Shown: positions 44,760 to 54,771, counted from the stretch's first letter. The stretch is 64,000 nucleotides of DNA from Chitinophagaceae bacterium UBA2791 (GCA_002352105.1 DEHV01000043.1:6512-70511), one strand, 5' to 3'. Notes: generated from the letters alone by a model not told the origin. Numbers and translations: made by a program.

Positions 44760-47700
44760 ATGTTTACAAAAAATAACAGCGTATTATATATGCTATTGAT
44801 GTGCTTATTCCTGGCTCTTTATCCGGATCTGATGAATGCCCAAAATCAGGTTTCCGTCAATTCTGTTTTAGAAGGAACGGTGATAGACGAAATTACAGGG
44901 CTTCCGTTAGAAGGCGCTACTGTTCAGATAAAAGGAGTAACCAATCAAACCACTACAAATTCAAAGGGAGAGTTTGTGTTGCGCACAGGGCAGAAATTCC
45001 CTTATGATATTAGCATTACGTTTATCGGCTATGAAGAGAAAGTGATAGTGGCCAATGGTTTTCCTGTGTTCGTCGCATTAAAGCCGACAAACAGCAGTTT
45101 GGACGATGTGGTGGTGATCGGGTACGGCACGCGACGTAGAAAGGATTTTACGGGGTCGTTGGCTTCGGTTCCCACCACGTTAAAGTCGCAGTTGGCCAGC
45201 TCTCCCGATAGGTTAATTCAGGGCGCGGTTACCGGGGTGCAGGTGACCCAGGCGAATGGTCAGCCGGGAGCCAGCGCGTCTATCAGGATCAGAGGAGGGA
45301 CTTCTATTAACGCCGGTAACGAACCATTGTATGTAATAGATGGTTTTCCTGTTTACAATAGCGATGAAAGCGTAAATGCCGGCGTGAGCAACGGCACATC
45401 TATTAACCCCTTATCCTTTATTAATCCATCGGATATTGAATCAATTGATGTGTTGAAGGATGCTTCGGCGACGGCTATATATGGCTCCAGGGGCGCCAAC
45501 GGCGTAGTGATAATCACTACGAAAACCGGTTCCAGAAGCGGGTATAATATCGAGTATGCAGGATCATTGGGAACGCAGGAAGTCAGTAAAACCATCGGGA
45601 TGCTGAATGCCAGGCAATGGGGAGAATTGAAAAATGACGCGTTGCGGGACGCCGGTAAGGCGCCATTGTATACTGCGGAGCAGCTGAATGCGCTGGGCGA
45701 AGGCACGGATTGGCAGGCTGCTGTTTTTCGTAAGGCCTCTATTCAGAACCATAGCCTGTCATTATCTGCAGGTAATGAGAAAAGCCGCGTTTTGTTTTCG
45801 GCAAACTACCTGAAGCAGGATGGGATTGTTATCAATACAGGGTTTGAAAAATATGCAGGGCGACTGAATACCAATTTTACGTTAAGCGAACGGTTCAAGA
45901 TCGGATCTAATATTTCTTATGGGTATACCCAGGCAGATTTAGCTCCTCCCAATATTGTATTCAATACGCTGGCTATGGTTCCGGTGGTTCCCGTGAGAGA
46001 TGCAAATGGGGAGTTTACTGAAAGCAGCGCGTTTGGATCAACTGTATCCAATCCTGTCGCCACGCTCTCGTTGCAAACAAATTCGACCAACACGGGTCGT
46101 CTGCTGGCAAATGCGTTTACGGAATATGATCTGACAAAAGATCTGAAACTCAGGGCTTCTTTTGGGACAGATGTCATCAATAATAAGCAGAATTATTATT
46201 TGCCCTCAACCCTGTATGAAAGCGCGGTAGGAGGCAGGGCTTCAATTGGTTCGTTGACAACCTTCAACTGGATAAATGAAAACACGTTAACCTATAGAAA
46301 GACGCTGGGGCAAGCGCATAGCCTGGAGTTGCTGGTAGGAAACACGCAGCAGAAATCTACTACCGAGGCCTATTCGGCCAACGCTTCCAATTTTGTTACG
46401 GACGATTACAGGTATAACAATCTCGGCGCGGCGTCGGTTTATTTGAGTCCGGGCTCAAACAGGACGGTGTGGACACTGAAATCATATCTCGCAAGGGCGA
46501 ATTATTCATATGATAGCCGTTATTTTTTGACGGTTACGGCCAGGGCCGACGGTTCGTCGAGGTTCGGAAGAAACAACAAATGGGGCGCATTCCCGTCGGC
46601 AGCTTTTGCCTGGAACATCAGCAACGAGGAGTTTTTTGGAAATGTGCAGTTCATTAATTCCTTGCGATTAAGACTTAGCGCCGGCTCCACAGGAAACCAG
46701 GAGATAGAGCCTTATCGCTCCTTATCCAGGCTGTCAAACTACCAGTATTCTTTTGACAATACAATAGTCAACGGACTGGCAACAAGTAGTTTTGCCAACC
46801 CTAATCTCACCTGGGAAAAAACCTCGCAATACAATGCGGGCATAGATGTGGAAGTTCTTTCGGGACGCGTGCAATTGACTACGGACGTATATTATAAGCG
46901 CACGTCTGACCTGCTGTTGGAAGCGCCTGTGCCGTATTCCTCCAGCCTGACAAGCGCTTTCCAGAATTTAGGTATTGTAAGAAACCAGGGGGTGGAGCTA
47001 AGCCTGAGAACCAATAATATTGAAGGCGATTTTAGCTGGACAACGAATACCTTTTTCTCCCTCAATCGAAACAAGATACTGAGTTTGGGAGAGGGGGTGA
47101 GTCATTTTTTTGTAACCGACCCGGGGGCCCCGACGCTGTTGCCTTCTCAAGTGATTAAGGTTGGCGAATCTGTCGGCGCTTTTTATATCTATCAATTCGA
47201 TGGCGTTGATCCCGAAACGGGGTTGCCGCAATATAAAGACCAGAACCACGACGGAAGGATCAGCCAGGACTATGACCGCGTTATAGCCGGAAGTTCCCAG
47301 CCGAAGTTCCTGGCGAGCATGTTGAATAGTTTCAGGTATAAGGATCTGGATCTGTCTGTTTTTCTCAATGCTTCGTATGGCAACAGCGTATTCAACTGGA
47401 CAAGGGCAAACCTGGAGTTGGGTACCGGTTATACGGGGGCGGTAGCTAAGTTGCTGGACAGGTGGACTCCGGATAATAAGATAACGGATATGCACAAGGC
47501 AATGGAAAATCCCTCGGTAACCTTATCCGACAGATTTTTGGAAGACGCTTCCTTCTTAAGGCTGAAAGGCCTCACTTTAGGCTATACGGTTCCGCAGGCG
47601 CTACTTGCAAAGATCAAGGTCAAATCATTAAGGGTTTATTTAACGGGCAACAACCTGGTCACCTGGACGCGGTATACCGGCTACGACCCCGAAGTGAACA

Positions 47701-47792
47701 CGAACGAACAAAATTCCCTAAGTACGGGTATTGACAGATCGGCCTACCCCAACGCTAAATCAGTCACATTTGGATTGAACATTAAAATTTAA
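44760..47792 (+). CDS. SusC/RagA TonB-dependent outer membrane receptor
   Basis: ATG 44760 (MFTKNNSVLYMLLMCLFLALYPDLMNAQ, signal peptide) follows an A-rich stretch and is preferred over GTG 44682. The product is about 1010 residues. A beta-sandwich (LEGTVIDEITGLPLEGATVQIKG) precedes the plug (VVVIGYGTRRRKDFTGSLAS, IRGGTSINAGNEPLYVIDGFP) and barrel ending SVTFGLNIKI. Unlike the receptor at 24940 it has no STN domain and no adjacent sigma/FecR pair, so it is controlled another way, probably by the palindrome and cysteine-rich leader upstream. The substrate is probably a sulfated compound, judging by the sulfatase in the operon. Confidence 0.94.
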   Translation: MFTKNNSVLYMLLMCLFLALYPDLMNAQNQVSVNSVLEGTVIDEITGLPLEGATVQIKGVTNQTTTNSKGEFVLRTGQKFPYDISITFIGYEEKVIVANGFPVFVALKPTNSSLDDVVVIGYGTRRRKDFTGSLASVPTTLKSQLASSPDRLIQGAVTGVQVTQANGQPGASASIRIRGGTSINAGNEPLYVIDGFPVYNSDESVNAGVSNGTSINPLSFINPSDIESIDVLKDASATAIYGSRGANGVVIITTKTGSRSGYNIEYAGSLGTQEVSKTIGMLNARQWGELKNDALRDAGKAPLYTAEQLNALGEGTDWQAAVFRKASIQNHSLSLSAGNEKSRVLFSANYLKQDGIVINTGFEKYAGRLNTNFTLSERFKIGSNISYGYTQADLAPPNIVFNTLAMVPVVPVRDANGEFTESSAFGSTVSNPVATLSLQTNSTNTGRLLANAFTEYDLTKDLKLRASFGTDVINNKQNYYLPSTLYESAVGGRASIGSLTTFNWINENTLTYRKTLGQAHSLELLVGNTQQKSTTEAYSANASNFVTDDYRYNNLGAASVYLSPGSNRTVWTLKSYLARANYSYDSRYFLTVTARADGSSRFGRNNKWGAFPSAAFAWNISNEEFFGNVQFINSLRLRLSAGSTGNQEIEPYRSLSRLSNYQYSFDNTIVNGLATSSFANPNLTWEKTSQYNAGIDVEVLSGRVQLTTDVYYKRTSDLLLEAPVPYSSSLTSAFQNLGIVRNQGVELSLRTNNIEGDFSWTTNTFFSLNRNKILSLGEGVSHFFVTDPGAPTLLPSQVIKVGESVGAFYIYQFDGVDPETGLPQYKDQNHDGRISQDYDRVIAGSSQPKFLASMLNSFRYKDLDLSVFLNASYGNSVFNWTRANLELGTGYTGAVAKLLDRWTPDNKITDMHKAMENPSVTLSDRFLEDASFLRLKGLTLGYTVPQALLAKIKVKSLRVYLTGNNLVTWTRYTGYDPEVNTNEQNSLSTGIDRSAYPNAKSVTFGLNIKI

Positions 47793-47799
47793 ATAGTTT

Positions 47800-49326
47800 A
47801 TGAGAAGATATATATATGTATTGGGATTCATTCACCTGCTTGCAATCAGCTCTTGCGTCAAACTGACCGAGGTTCCTGATTCCTTTATTTCTCCCGGGCA
47901 GTTTTTTAAAACGGCAAATGACGCCGTATCGGCGGTCAACTCTATTTATTATCCGATGGTTGATAACACAACGGGCGCTCAACCTATTTACAACAGGTTG
48001 TTCAATACAGGAATGGATTATATGACGGATGATCTGGACGCCGGTCCCGGTTCTCCAAATGCAGAAGTCAGATCGATGGCTCAGTTAACGCATTCCTCTA
48101 CAAATTTGCGGGTTCAGCAGATATGGACGCAGCATTATGAGGGCATCAACAGGGCCAATGTAGCATTGGAACAGATCCCCGATATTGAAATAGACGAGTC
48201 GTTGAAGAACCGGCTGCTGGGCGAAGCTGTCTTTCTACGCGGTTTTTATTATTTTAATTTGGTGCGTATATACGGCGGCGTTCCTTTATTGCTCAGGGAC
48301 CAGACCAAGCTTTCCATAGAGGAATTGAAGGTTCCAAGGAATTCGGCGGCGGAGGTATACGGACAAATTATAGAGGATCTCAAAACAGCAGCTGATTATT
48401 TTTCCAGGGGTTCCTCGGACGAGCCCGGGCGCGCCACCCAGGGAGCGGCGGTTGCGCTGCTTTCCAAGGTTTATCTGACGCAAAGGGACTGGCTTAATGC
48501 AATTAAATATGCTGAAGATGTTATTGACGGATCTTTCGGATATGATCTGTTTGAGGATTACTCGCATGTTTTCCTGCCGGCTTACAAGAATGGAAAGGAG
48601 CATATTTTTTCTGCCCAGATAAAAGGCAGCTCGATAAGTACCGGTCATTTGGTAACGCCTACGGAGATCAGGGCCGGGGTGCCGGGTATTCGCGGCACCT
48701 ATGGGACGCAGCTGACCACGTATAAGTTTGGAGGCGATGATTATTATAGCTTGTACAAAATGTACGCGCCCGGCGATAAGAGAAAGCATGTTTCCTTTGT
48801 TACTTCCTATACCAGCCCCGTTGATGGAAAGGAATATTTCACCTTATATGCTCCCGGAGATTCAGTCCCGTATGTTAACAAAAGCTGGGATCCCAATTAT
48901 CCGGTTACCGGCCATTCTGACGCCAATGGAAATGTTCTCAGGTTTTCGGAGATCTTCCTGATCCATGCGGAGGCTGAGAATGAACTAAACGGACCTACTG
49001 CCATTGCATTGGCTTCGGTTAACAAGGTCCGAAAAAGAGCCGGACTGAATGACTTGCCCGGTTCTTTAACAAAGGATCAGCTACGGGATTCGATCTATCT
49101 CGAAAGACGCCTGGAATTAGTGGCTGAGTATCACCGTTATTTCGACCTGATAAGGGAAACAGGAAGCGAGGTTACGGGAGTCGGACCGGATAACAGGGGC
49201 ATTTTATTGAAATGCCTGAATCTCGTAGGTAAAACCAATGTAAGCAATAAGCACTATTTATATCCTATTCCACAGGGTGAAATTGATCGGAATCCCAGCT
49301 TAACGCAGAATCCCGGTTGGGATTAG
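47800..49326 (+). CDS. RagB/SusD nutrient-binding lipoprotein
   Basis: The product is 508 residues with a lipoprotein signal (LLAISSC, Cys near 20). SusD features include QFFKTANDAVSAVNSIYYPM, EAVFLRGFYYFNLVRIYGGVPLL, the C-terminal YLERRLELVAEYHRYFDLIRETG and HYLYPIPQGEIDRNPSLTQNPGW. It starts 7 bases after SusC and is followed 35 bases later by the sulfatase gene. It should bind the same ligand as the receptor encoded upstream. Confidence 0.94.
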   Translation: MRRYIYVLGFIHLLAISSCVKLTEVPDSFISPGQFFKTANDAVSAVNSIYYPMVDNTTGAQPIYNRLFNTGMDYMTDDLDAGPGSPNAEVRSMAQLTHSSTNLRVQQIWTQHYEGINRANVALEQIPDIEIDESLKNRLLGEAVFLRGFYYFNLVRIYGGVPLLLRDQTKLSIEELKVPRNSAAEVYGQIIEDLKTAADYFSRGSSDEPGRATQGAAVALLSKVYLTQRDWLNAIKYAEDVIDGSFGYDLFEDYSHVFLPAYKNGKEHIFSAQIKGSSISTGHLVTPTEIRAGVPGIRGTYGTQLTTYKFGGDDYYSLYKMYAPGDKRKHVSFVTSYTSPVDGKEYFTLYAPGDSVPYVNKSWDPNYPVTGHSDANGNVLRFSEIFLIHAEAENELNGPTAIALASVNKVRKRAGLNDLPGSLTKDQLRDSIYLERRLELVAEYHRYFDLIRETGSEVTGVGPDNRGILLKCLNLVGKTNVSNKHYLYPIPQGEIDRNPSLTQNPGWD

Positions 49327-49361
49327 ATCTTCAACATTCAAAACGAAAAAAATAATCTAAA

Positions 49362-51677
49362 ATGAACAAAAAGACAGTTCTCTCAGTAGTACTTGGCTGG
49401 TTTGTTATGAGTTATCCGACGCTTCTGAAAGCGCAGGTTGAAAATGCTCAAAGCGAATTTAAAGGGATCATCGGTAAAACAATAGAAGAATCCAGGGAAT
49501 ATTTTCCTGAAAAGAAGAAAGCGCCTGCAGGAGCTCCCAATATAATCGTCCTTTTGATTGACGATGCCGGGTATGGAACCTCAAGCGCATTTGGGGGCCT
49601 TATGCAAACCCCAGTGTTGGATAGCCTGGCAAACAATGGATTGCGGTATACCAATTTTCATTCTACCGGGGTATGCTCTCCCACGAGGGCCGCATTATTG
49701 ACCGGAAGAAATCATCATTCCGTGCATATGGGAACGCTAAATTATTCCTCCCTGGGTTTCCCGGGTTATGATGCCAGAATGCCTGCGGATAAGGCGACGA
49801 TCGCCGAAATATTGCGGGAAAATCAATACAACACATTTGCCGTTGGCAAGTATCATGTTGCTCCGCTCGATGAGATTACGGTAAATGGTCCGTTCGACAG
49901 ATGGGCCGTGGGCAGAGGCTTCGATCATTTTTATGGATTTCAATTGGGGCATACGGATCAATACCATCCGAATCTGTATGAAGATACAAGAGTGGTCGAT
50001 GTTGAGCCCAATAAAACGCATTTAACAACATTGCTGGCGAACAAGGCGATCAGTTATATTGCCAACCAGAAATCAATTGCTCCCGAAAAGCCGTTTTTCC
50101 TCTATTTCGCTACCGGCGCAATACATTCGCCGCACCAGGTAGATAAAAAATGGAGCGATCTGTATAAGGGAAAATTTGATAAGGGTTGGGACGTTTACCG
50201 CGAAGAAGTTTTTGCCCGCCAGAAAAAGCTGGGCGTAATTCCGCCTGACGCTATTTTACCGGACAGGGACACAAGCGTGAAAGCCTGGAACAGCCTCACC
50301 CCAAAGCAAAAGAAAGTGTATTCGAGGTTCATGGAAATCTATGCCGGATTCCTTACGCATACGGATTATGAATTCGGAAGAATTTTGAAATATGTAAGGG
50401 AGATCGGGCAGGATAGAAATACGTTGGTATTGGCCATAGTGGGCGATAACGGATCAAGCCATGGGCCAAGAAATGGGAGTTTTAACGGCTATATAAGTTC
50501 TCTTGGAGAGGAAGAGCAGGTTGAAGAGTTGTATAAGAACCTAGATAAAATGGGCACAGAACATTCCTTCTCCGATGCGCCGGCCGGGTGGACGCAGGCT
50601 ACTAATACTCCTTTCAGATTATGGAAGGCCGATCCGAATAGCGAAGGAGGCACTCATCAGCCGCTGATCGTCTATTACCCCAATGGCGGTTACGAAAAAG
50701 GAGGCGTTCGCAATCAATACGGTCATGTCATTGATATTGCGCCGACCATCTATGAGATAGCAGGAGCGCAGATACCGGAGGCTATTAAGGGCGTCAAGCA
50801 GGCGCCGATTGAAGGAACAAGTTTAGCTTATTCGCTGAAAAAAGCAGATGCGCCGAACAGGCATACCGTGCAATACTATGAATTGTTTGGAAAAAGAGCC
50901 ATTGTAAAAGACGGTTGGAAGGCTTCTGTTTTTCATAGGCCCGGAACGGGCTTTAAAGAAGATGTGTGGGAACTGTATAACCTGAATGAGGATTTTAACG
51001 AACGGATTGACCTGGCTAAAAAGCATCCGGAGAAGGTGGAGGAGTTGAAGAAAGTATTTGATGAGGAAGCAAGAAAATATAATGTCTATCCCCTGCACGA
51101 TAGATTGTTTGCTTCGGGATTTGCGGCAGGAAGCAATAGGATAGGGGGGAGAAAGCGCGGTCCCTGGGGCGACCGCAGGGAGATCGTTTTGTACCCGGGT
51201 ATTGATCAGTTCCTGACTCTGACGGGGCCGCAGTTCCAGGGCGAATCCTTCACCATAACAGCCGATGTGGACATTACGTCAAAACAGGATGAGGGCGTTT
51301 TATTCTCAACGGGATCGGAATTCGATGGGCTGAGCCTTTTTGTTAAAGACAATAAATTGTATTCTGCTCATAATACAGGAGGTATTGTTCGTCATCTGGA
51401 GTCGGCAAGCGCTATTCCTGTAGGGAAAAATAAACTTCGGTTTGATTTTCAATTTGACAAGGAAGCCAAGCCCGGAGCCCCGGCTGGAAGAGAAGCGCTC
51501 TATATAAATGGCGCTAAGGCGGCAGAGCGCGAGATCTCTTTGAGAGAAGGCGTAATAGGTTTATATAAGGATGGAATAGATGTGGGCGCGGATAGAAACT
51601 CCCCTGTTTCCAACAAATATCAATCTCCCTTTACATTTAAGGGCATCCTGCATAAGATCGTGATCGAATACAAGTAA
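49362..51677 (+). CDS. Exported arylsulfatase-type sulfatase (formylglycine class)
   Basis: The product is 771 residues with a Sec signal (VLSVVLGWFVMSYPTLLKAQ). NIIVLLIDDAGYGTSSAFGG supplies the metal-binding Asp pair. VCSPTRAALLTGRN holds Cys 105, which fits the C-x-P-x-R sulfatase signature converted to formylglycine by a maturase not seen in this window. FAVGKYHVAP and VGDNGSSHGPRNGSFNGY add further active-site segments. The C-terminal 150 residues (FTITADVDITSKQDEGVLFSTG...) look like a concanavalin-like domain as in large arylsulfatases. It releases sulfate from organosulfates. Its place behind a cysteine-rich leader supports a sulfur-scavenging role. Confidence 0.9.
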   Translation: MNKKTVLSVVLGWFVMSYPTLLKAQVENAQSEFKGIIGKTIEESREYFPEKKKAPAGAPNIIVLLIDDAGYGTSSAFGGLMQTPVLDSLANNGLRYTNFHSTGVCSPTRAALLTGRNHHSVHMGTLNYSSLGFPGYDARMPADKATIAEILRENQYNTFAVGKYHVAPLDEITVNGPFDRWAVGRGFDHFYGFQLGHTDQYHPNLYEDTRVVDVEPNKTHLTTLLANKAISYIANQKSIAPEKPFFLYFATGAIHSPHQVDKKWSDLYKGKFDKGWDVYREEVFARQKKLGVIPPDAILPDRDTSVKAWNSLTPKQKKVYSRFMEIYAGFLTHTDYEFGRILKYVREIGQDRNTLVLAIVGDNGSSHGPRNGSFNGYISSLGEEEQVEELYKNLDKMGTEHSFSDAPAGWTQATNTPFRLWKADPNSEGGTHQPLIVYYPNGGYEKGGVRNQYGHVIDIAPTIYEIAGAQIPEAIKGVKQAPIEGTSLAYSLKKADAPNRHTVQYYELFGKRAIVKDGWKASVFHRPGTGFKEDVWELYNLNEDFNERIDLAKKHPEKVEELKKVFDEEARKYNVYPLHDRLFASGFAAGSNRIGGRKRGPWGDRREIVLYPGIDQFLTLTGPQFQGESFTITADVDITSKQDEGVLFSTGSEFDGLSLFVKDNKLYSAHNTGGIVRHLESASAIPVGKNKLRFDFQFDKEAKPGAPAGREALYINGAKAAEREISLREGVIGLYKDGIDVGADRNSPVSNKYQSPFTFKGILHKIVIEYK

Positions 51678-51695
51678 GAGTTGATTGTACGTCAC

Positions 51696-51729
51696 CCGCC
51701 AGGCCTGACAAACTTTGTTAGCCTGGCGG
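51696..51729. terminator. Long hairpin between convergent genes
   Basis: CCGCCAGGC at 51696-51704 pairs perfectly with GCCTGGCGG at 51721-51729, and the inner bases extend the stem by up to 7 pairs (one G-T). No T-run follows. It lies between the sulfatase stop and the convergent ChaN-like gene, so it may stop or stabilise both transcripts. Confidence 0.55.
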
Positions 51730-51785
51730 ACATGGCGTTCCATCAGGATTAGATGGAGCAAACGATACTATTAAAAAACGAGCGG

Positions 51786-52664
51786 TTACTTAAGGGCGTC
51801 GCCAGGACGGGTGACTATGATATAATCGGCAAGTCTTTGCCATTCATTCCAGTCCGGCGCCGTTCCGGCCGCGCCGCTGAAAACTGAAATATTCATACAA
51901 CTCAGCTTGGGAGAGTAACCTACGAGCTGCGCGTAGGCGCCTAGTTTCTCATCGCTGTGAAAGCGTCCGTTCAGATGCAACACCTGTTTCTTTTTGCGCT
52001 TTTTTTTCAGTAGGCGGGAAATACGCCAGGCCATCGTGGCATCCCAAAGATTTTGCGTCTGGTATAAATTTAGCGCGCCCATTCCTCCATGCCCTCCCAT
52101 CAATCCGGTAAATTTTTCATAATATGCGCCCGTAAGGGTATCGATGGGAAGCGGGGCCAAAAGCGATTTTGCCGCCTTGCTTAGCCCGTTAAGACTTTCC
52201 AGGCCCCGGCGCGTTACGAGATTGGTATAACGCGAAGGAGCGTTGGCCGCCAATACATATATCCTATTCTCGCGGGCATATTCTACAAGGGGGCGGTAAT
52301 CCTCTTTGTAGTTTTTCCATAGTTTACCGTCTTTCTCGAGATTGCTTTCGCTTATCAGCCCGTTTGTATATTCATCAAGCGCCAGCTGAACATCGCTTTG
52401 GAACATTTCCATCGAAAGGATGGTTTTTCTTTTTTTCAGGTTGTGCAGGCCCTTTAATAGCGTCAGTTCCAGGACATGCGCTACAGAATCATTATGCTCT
52501 TCGCCGAAGAAGATCACGTCTTTTTGTTCCAGGTTTCGGATGAGCTCGTCGATGCTGATTTCAGTTTTTTGCTCGACGGCATAGATCGTATATAAAGGGA
52601 GGTTATCTTCCTGCGCAAACAATAGCGCAGGGCTTATCAAGATCAGGCTTAGGATGTATTTCAT
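51786..52664 (-). CDS. ChaN-like haem-binding/iron-regulated protein
   Basis: ATG 52664 (MKYILSLILISPALLFAQ signal) is preferred to ATG 52691. The product is about 292 residues. The family core is seen in KDVIFFGEEHNDSVAHVLELTLLKGLHN, SMEMFQSDVQLALDEYTNG, NRIYVLAANAPSRYTNLVTRRGLESL and VLHLNGRFHSDEKLGAYAQL. ChaN-family proteins bind haem and are associated with iron uptake. It is periplasmic and a single-gene unit, convergent with the sulfatase gene. Confidence 0.82.
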   Translation of the reverse strand: MKYILSLILISPALLFAQEDNLPLYTIYAVEQKTEISIDELIRNLEQKDVIFFGEEHNDSVAHVLELTLLKGLHNLKKRKTILSMEMFQSDVQLALDEYTNGLISESNLEKDGKLWKNYKEDYRPLVEYARENRIYVLAANAPSRYTNLVTRRGLESLNGLSKAAKSLLAPLPIDTLTGAYYEKFTGLMGGHGGMGALNLYQTQNLWDATMAWRISRLLKKKRKKKQVLHLNGRFHSDEKLGAYAQLVGYSPKLSCMNISVFSGAAGTAPDWNEWQRLADYIIVTRPGDALK

Positions 52665-52996
52665 GTCATGCGTTTTAAACTGGCGGCTCATCCCCAGTTT
52701 AAATGTGAATGTCGCCTGCCATTTCAGGTTTTATTTACGCATAAAGGAATAAAATAAGCGGGATCGGAAAAATTGTATGTGATAAAGCGAAATAATGAGT
52801 ATTGTGCGGGCGCAGATCTGTCGGCTCAGGCACAATAATAAAGCTACAAATATGTATTTAATAGATAGCTAGATATTTCTACCGCCGATTGAATCATGGG
52901 CTTCAGTTGGGTCGTTGAAATGAGCGTTTGTAGTTCATTATGTAAAGCGCGCAAACCGCGCTATTTTATCCCTATTTTTGAGAATAACTCAAACTG
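52665..52996. other. Divergent intergenic region with a WYL-regulator promoter
   Basis: This 332-base stretch between the ChaN-like and WYL-regulator genes holds TATTTTTG at 52973-52980, a good -7 (TAnnTTTG) match 16 bases before the WYL start codon. AGCGCG at 52946-52951 and CGCGCT at 52957-52962 form a perfect inverted repeat around CAAAC, just upstream of that element. No clear -33 TTTG is seen at the right distance. The repeat may be an operator. Confidence 0.45.
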
Positions 52997-53950
52997 ATGG
53001 AGGATAGTCCAAAACGTTTTGACCGAATTATAGCGATCCTGATCCAACTGCAGTCCAAAAGAATTGTCCGGGCGCAGGATCTGGCCGACCGTTTTGGCGT
53101 AAGCCTGCGGACCATTTACCGCGATGTGCGAACGCTGGAAGCATCGGGAGTGCCTATATCTTCAGAAGCCGGAATCGGGTATTCCATCCAGGAGGGATAT
53201 AAGCTGCCTCCGGTGATGTTCACTAAGGAAGAGGCCATGAGTTTTATTGCCGCCGAAAAGCTGATGCCGCATTTTACCGATAAATCGCTGGGGAGTTATT
53301 TTCAGTCGTCGATGTATAAGATCAAATCAATCCTGCGCTGGTCGGAAAAGGATATGTTCGATTCGCTGGACCGCAACCTGGTGGTGCAGCAAAACCATTC
53401 GCTGTTCCGGGAATCAATTCCCAATGCCCAGGAACTACTGATTGCGGGTATTGTGCAGAAGAAACAGGTGGATATCTCTTACCAGGGTTTTGAATCGGAA
53501 GCGGTTACCCGACGCACTATAGAACCCATTGGCATGTACCACGAACATCAGTTCTGGTATATTGTCGCCTACTGCCTGCTGAGAAAGGACTACCGGAAGT
53601 TTCGCTCCGACCGGATCTTTTCGATCCGGCTGCTCGACCAGCCATTTGCGGGCAGCCACCAGCCGCTGGATTATTACCTGCAAGAGGAAGACCGGCTGGA
53701 TAAAACTAAGGTCGTTATACGGGTTAATAAAAAGACGGCCAAGTATATTCAGCGGAGCCGGCAGTTTTATGGTTTTGTTTCAGAAGAGGATAGGGGAGAG
53801 GTGATAGAAATGATGTTTATGGTAGGACTGAACGAAGATTTTTTTTCCCGCTGGTACCTGATGTTCGGCGACCAGGCCGAAATTGTAGAGCCGGAGAGTC
53901 TCAAAGCAGAAGTGGCCGGACTGCTGAAGAAAATTGCCCGGAAACTCTGA
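52997..53950 (+). CDS. WYL domain transcriptional regulator
   Basis: The product is 317 residues. An N-terminal HTH_11 helix-turn-helix (FDRIIAILIQLQSKRIVRAQDLADRFGVSLRTIYRDVRTLEASGVPI) is followed by the WYL ligand-binding domain (ISYQGFESEAVTRRTIEPIGMYHEHQFWYIVAYCLLRKDYRKFRSDRIFSIRLLD) and the WCX extension. WYL regulators sense nucleic-acid or other ligands. This YafY-like type often controls stress or local genes. Its targets are not evident here; the nearby DinB and hypothetical genes are on the other strand. Confidence 0.92.
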   Translation: MEDSPKRFDRIIAILIQLQSKRIVRAQDLADRFGVSLRTIYRDVRTLEASGVPISSEAGIGYSIQEGYKLPPVMFTKEEAMSFIAAEKLMPHFTDKSLGSYFQSSMYKIKSILRWSEKDMFDSLDRNLVVQQNHSLFRESIPNAQELLIAGIVQKKQVDISYQGFESEAVTRRTIEPIGMYHEHQFWYIVAYCLLRKDYRKFRSDRIFSIRLLDQPFAGSHQPLDYYLQEEDRLDKTKVVIRVNKKTAKYIQRSRQFYGFVSEEDRGEVIEMMFMVGLNEDFFSRWYLMFGDQAEIVEPESLKAEVAGLLKKIARKL

Positions 53951-54136
53951 TGCGTCAGATAAGCGCTGCGGCGGGCGCTAATATCGATTTTTGTAACGTA
54001 TGCAGATTTGTTACGCCGGCGCATGGGATCAGGTCGCCAGATTGCTATGGCGATTTTGAAGTATTGAGACTTCTTAGTCAATAGCTAGGAGAGATGAAAT
54101 AATTATATTATTATTATAGTTTTATAATGCTTCGTT

Positions 54137-54538
54137 ATGTATAGAAAATTTTTATTACTTATTCTAATTATCCCTTCGCTCAGCTTTGCCCAGCAAAAAG
54201 ACACGACAGTAAAGGCAACGGATGATTTATTTGAAGACGCGGTCGATGCTTCATTTCCAGGCGGGCTAGAAGGTTGGCAGAACTATCTTATTCAAAACAT
54301 GCGTTATCCACGGAAGGCGATGAAAAAGGAAATACAAGGAACGGTCGTTGTTCAATTTATTATCGACACCAATGGTAAAACGAGTGAAATTGAAGCTATA
54401 GAAGGTCCGGAGATATTAGCGGCAGAAGCAATCCGGCTAATTAAGGAAAGCGGCAAATGGCTTCCGGCGCATAATAAAGACAAACCCTTAAAATCATATA
54501 AGAGGCAGCCTTTTGTGTTCAAATTAGAGAAAGGATAA
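54137..54538 (+). CDS. TonB C-terminal domain protein, exported
   Basis: The product is 133 residues with signal peptide MYRKFLLLILIIPSLSFAQ. The TonB_C core is seen in FPGGLEGWQNYLIQNMRYPRKAMKKEIQGTVVVQFIIDTNGKTSEIEAIEGPEILAAEAIRLIKES. It lacks the membrane anchor and Pro-rich linker of a working TonB, so it probably binds or signals to partners in the periplasm rather than transducing energy. Its transcript likely ends at the hairpin 54681-54741. A stretch in another frame just downstream (54524-54623) is open but has no start codon. Confidence 0.8.
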   Translation: MYRKFLLLILIIPSLSFAQQKDTTVKATDDLFEDAVDASFPGGLEGWQNYLIQNMRYPRKAMKKEIQGTVVVQFIIDTNGKTSEIEAIEGPEILAAEAIRLIKESGKWLPAHNKDKPLKSYKRQPFVFKLEKG

Positions 54539-54680
54539 ACCCGTCTTTCGTTTAGTAACGCCGGATATTGGAGAAGCTGAATGTAAAGAACTGGAAAATA
54601 AACTGACTGAAAAGAAATCGTGAATGGTCCTTTCGTCTCAAAATAAGGCGTTAGGCCTTTTGGAATCCTGATAGGAATAT

Positions 54681-54741
54681 AAGAGGCCCCCTAAGAGTGT
54701 CTAACTTTTGGGGGGCTTCAAAGTATGAGGGGCCTCTTTTT
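54681..54741 (+). terminator. Terminator with long-armed stem
   Basis: AAGAGGCCCC at 54681-54690 pairs perfectly with GGGGCCTCTT at 54729-54738, followed by TTT. The interior can form a second stem between its C-rich and G-rich arms. It ends plus-strand transcription from the TonB-like gene and lies before the convergent DinB gene. Confidence 0.7.
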
Positions 54742-54771
54742 GCTTTTACTATATAAAGGTTGGTAGAATGC

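Noticed and set aside
54524..54623. Open stretch after the TonB-like gene encoding VFRLVTPDIGEAECKELENK
   Set aside because: It is only about 33 codons, has no start codon, and is in a different frame from the TonB gene; it could be a remnant but there is too little to support it.
54600..54745. TAAGAGTGTCTAACTTTTGG-like sequence that looked like an insertion-sequence end
   Set aside because: No transposase, partner inverted repeat or target duplication is nearby; it is explained by the terminator hairpin 54681-54741.
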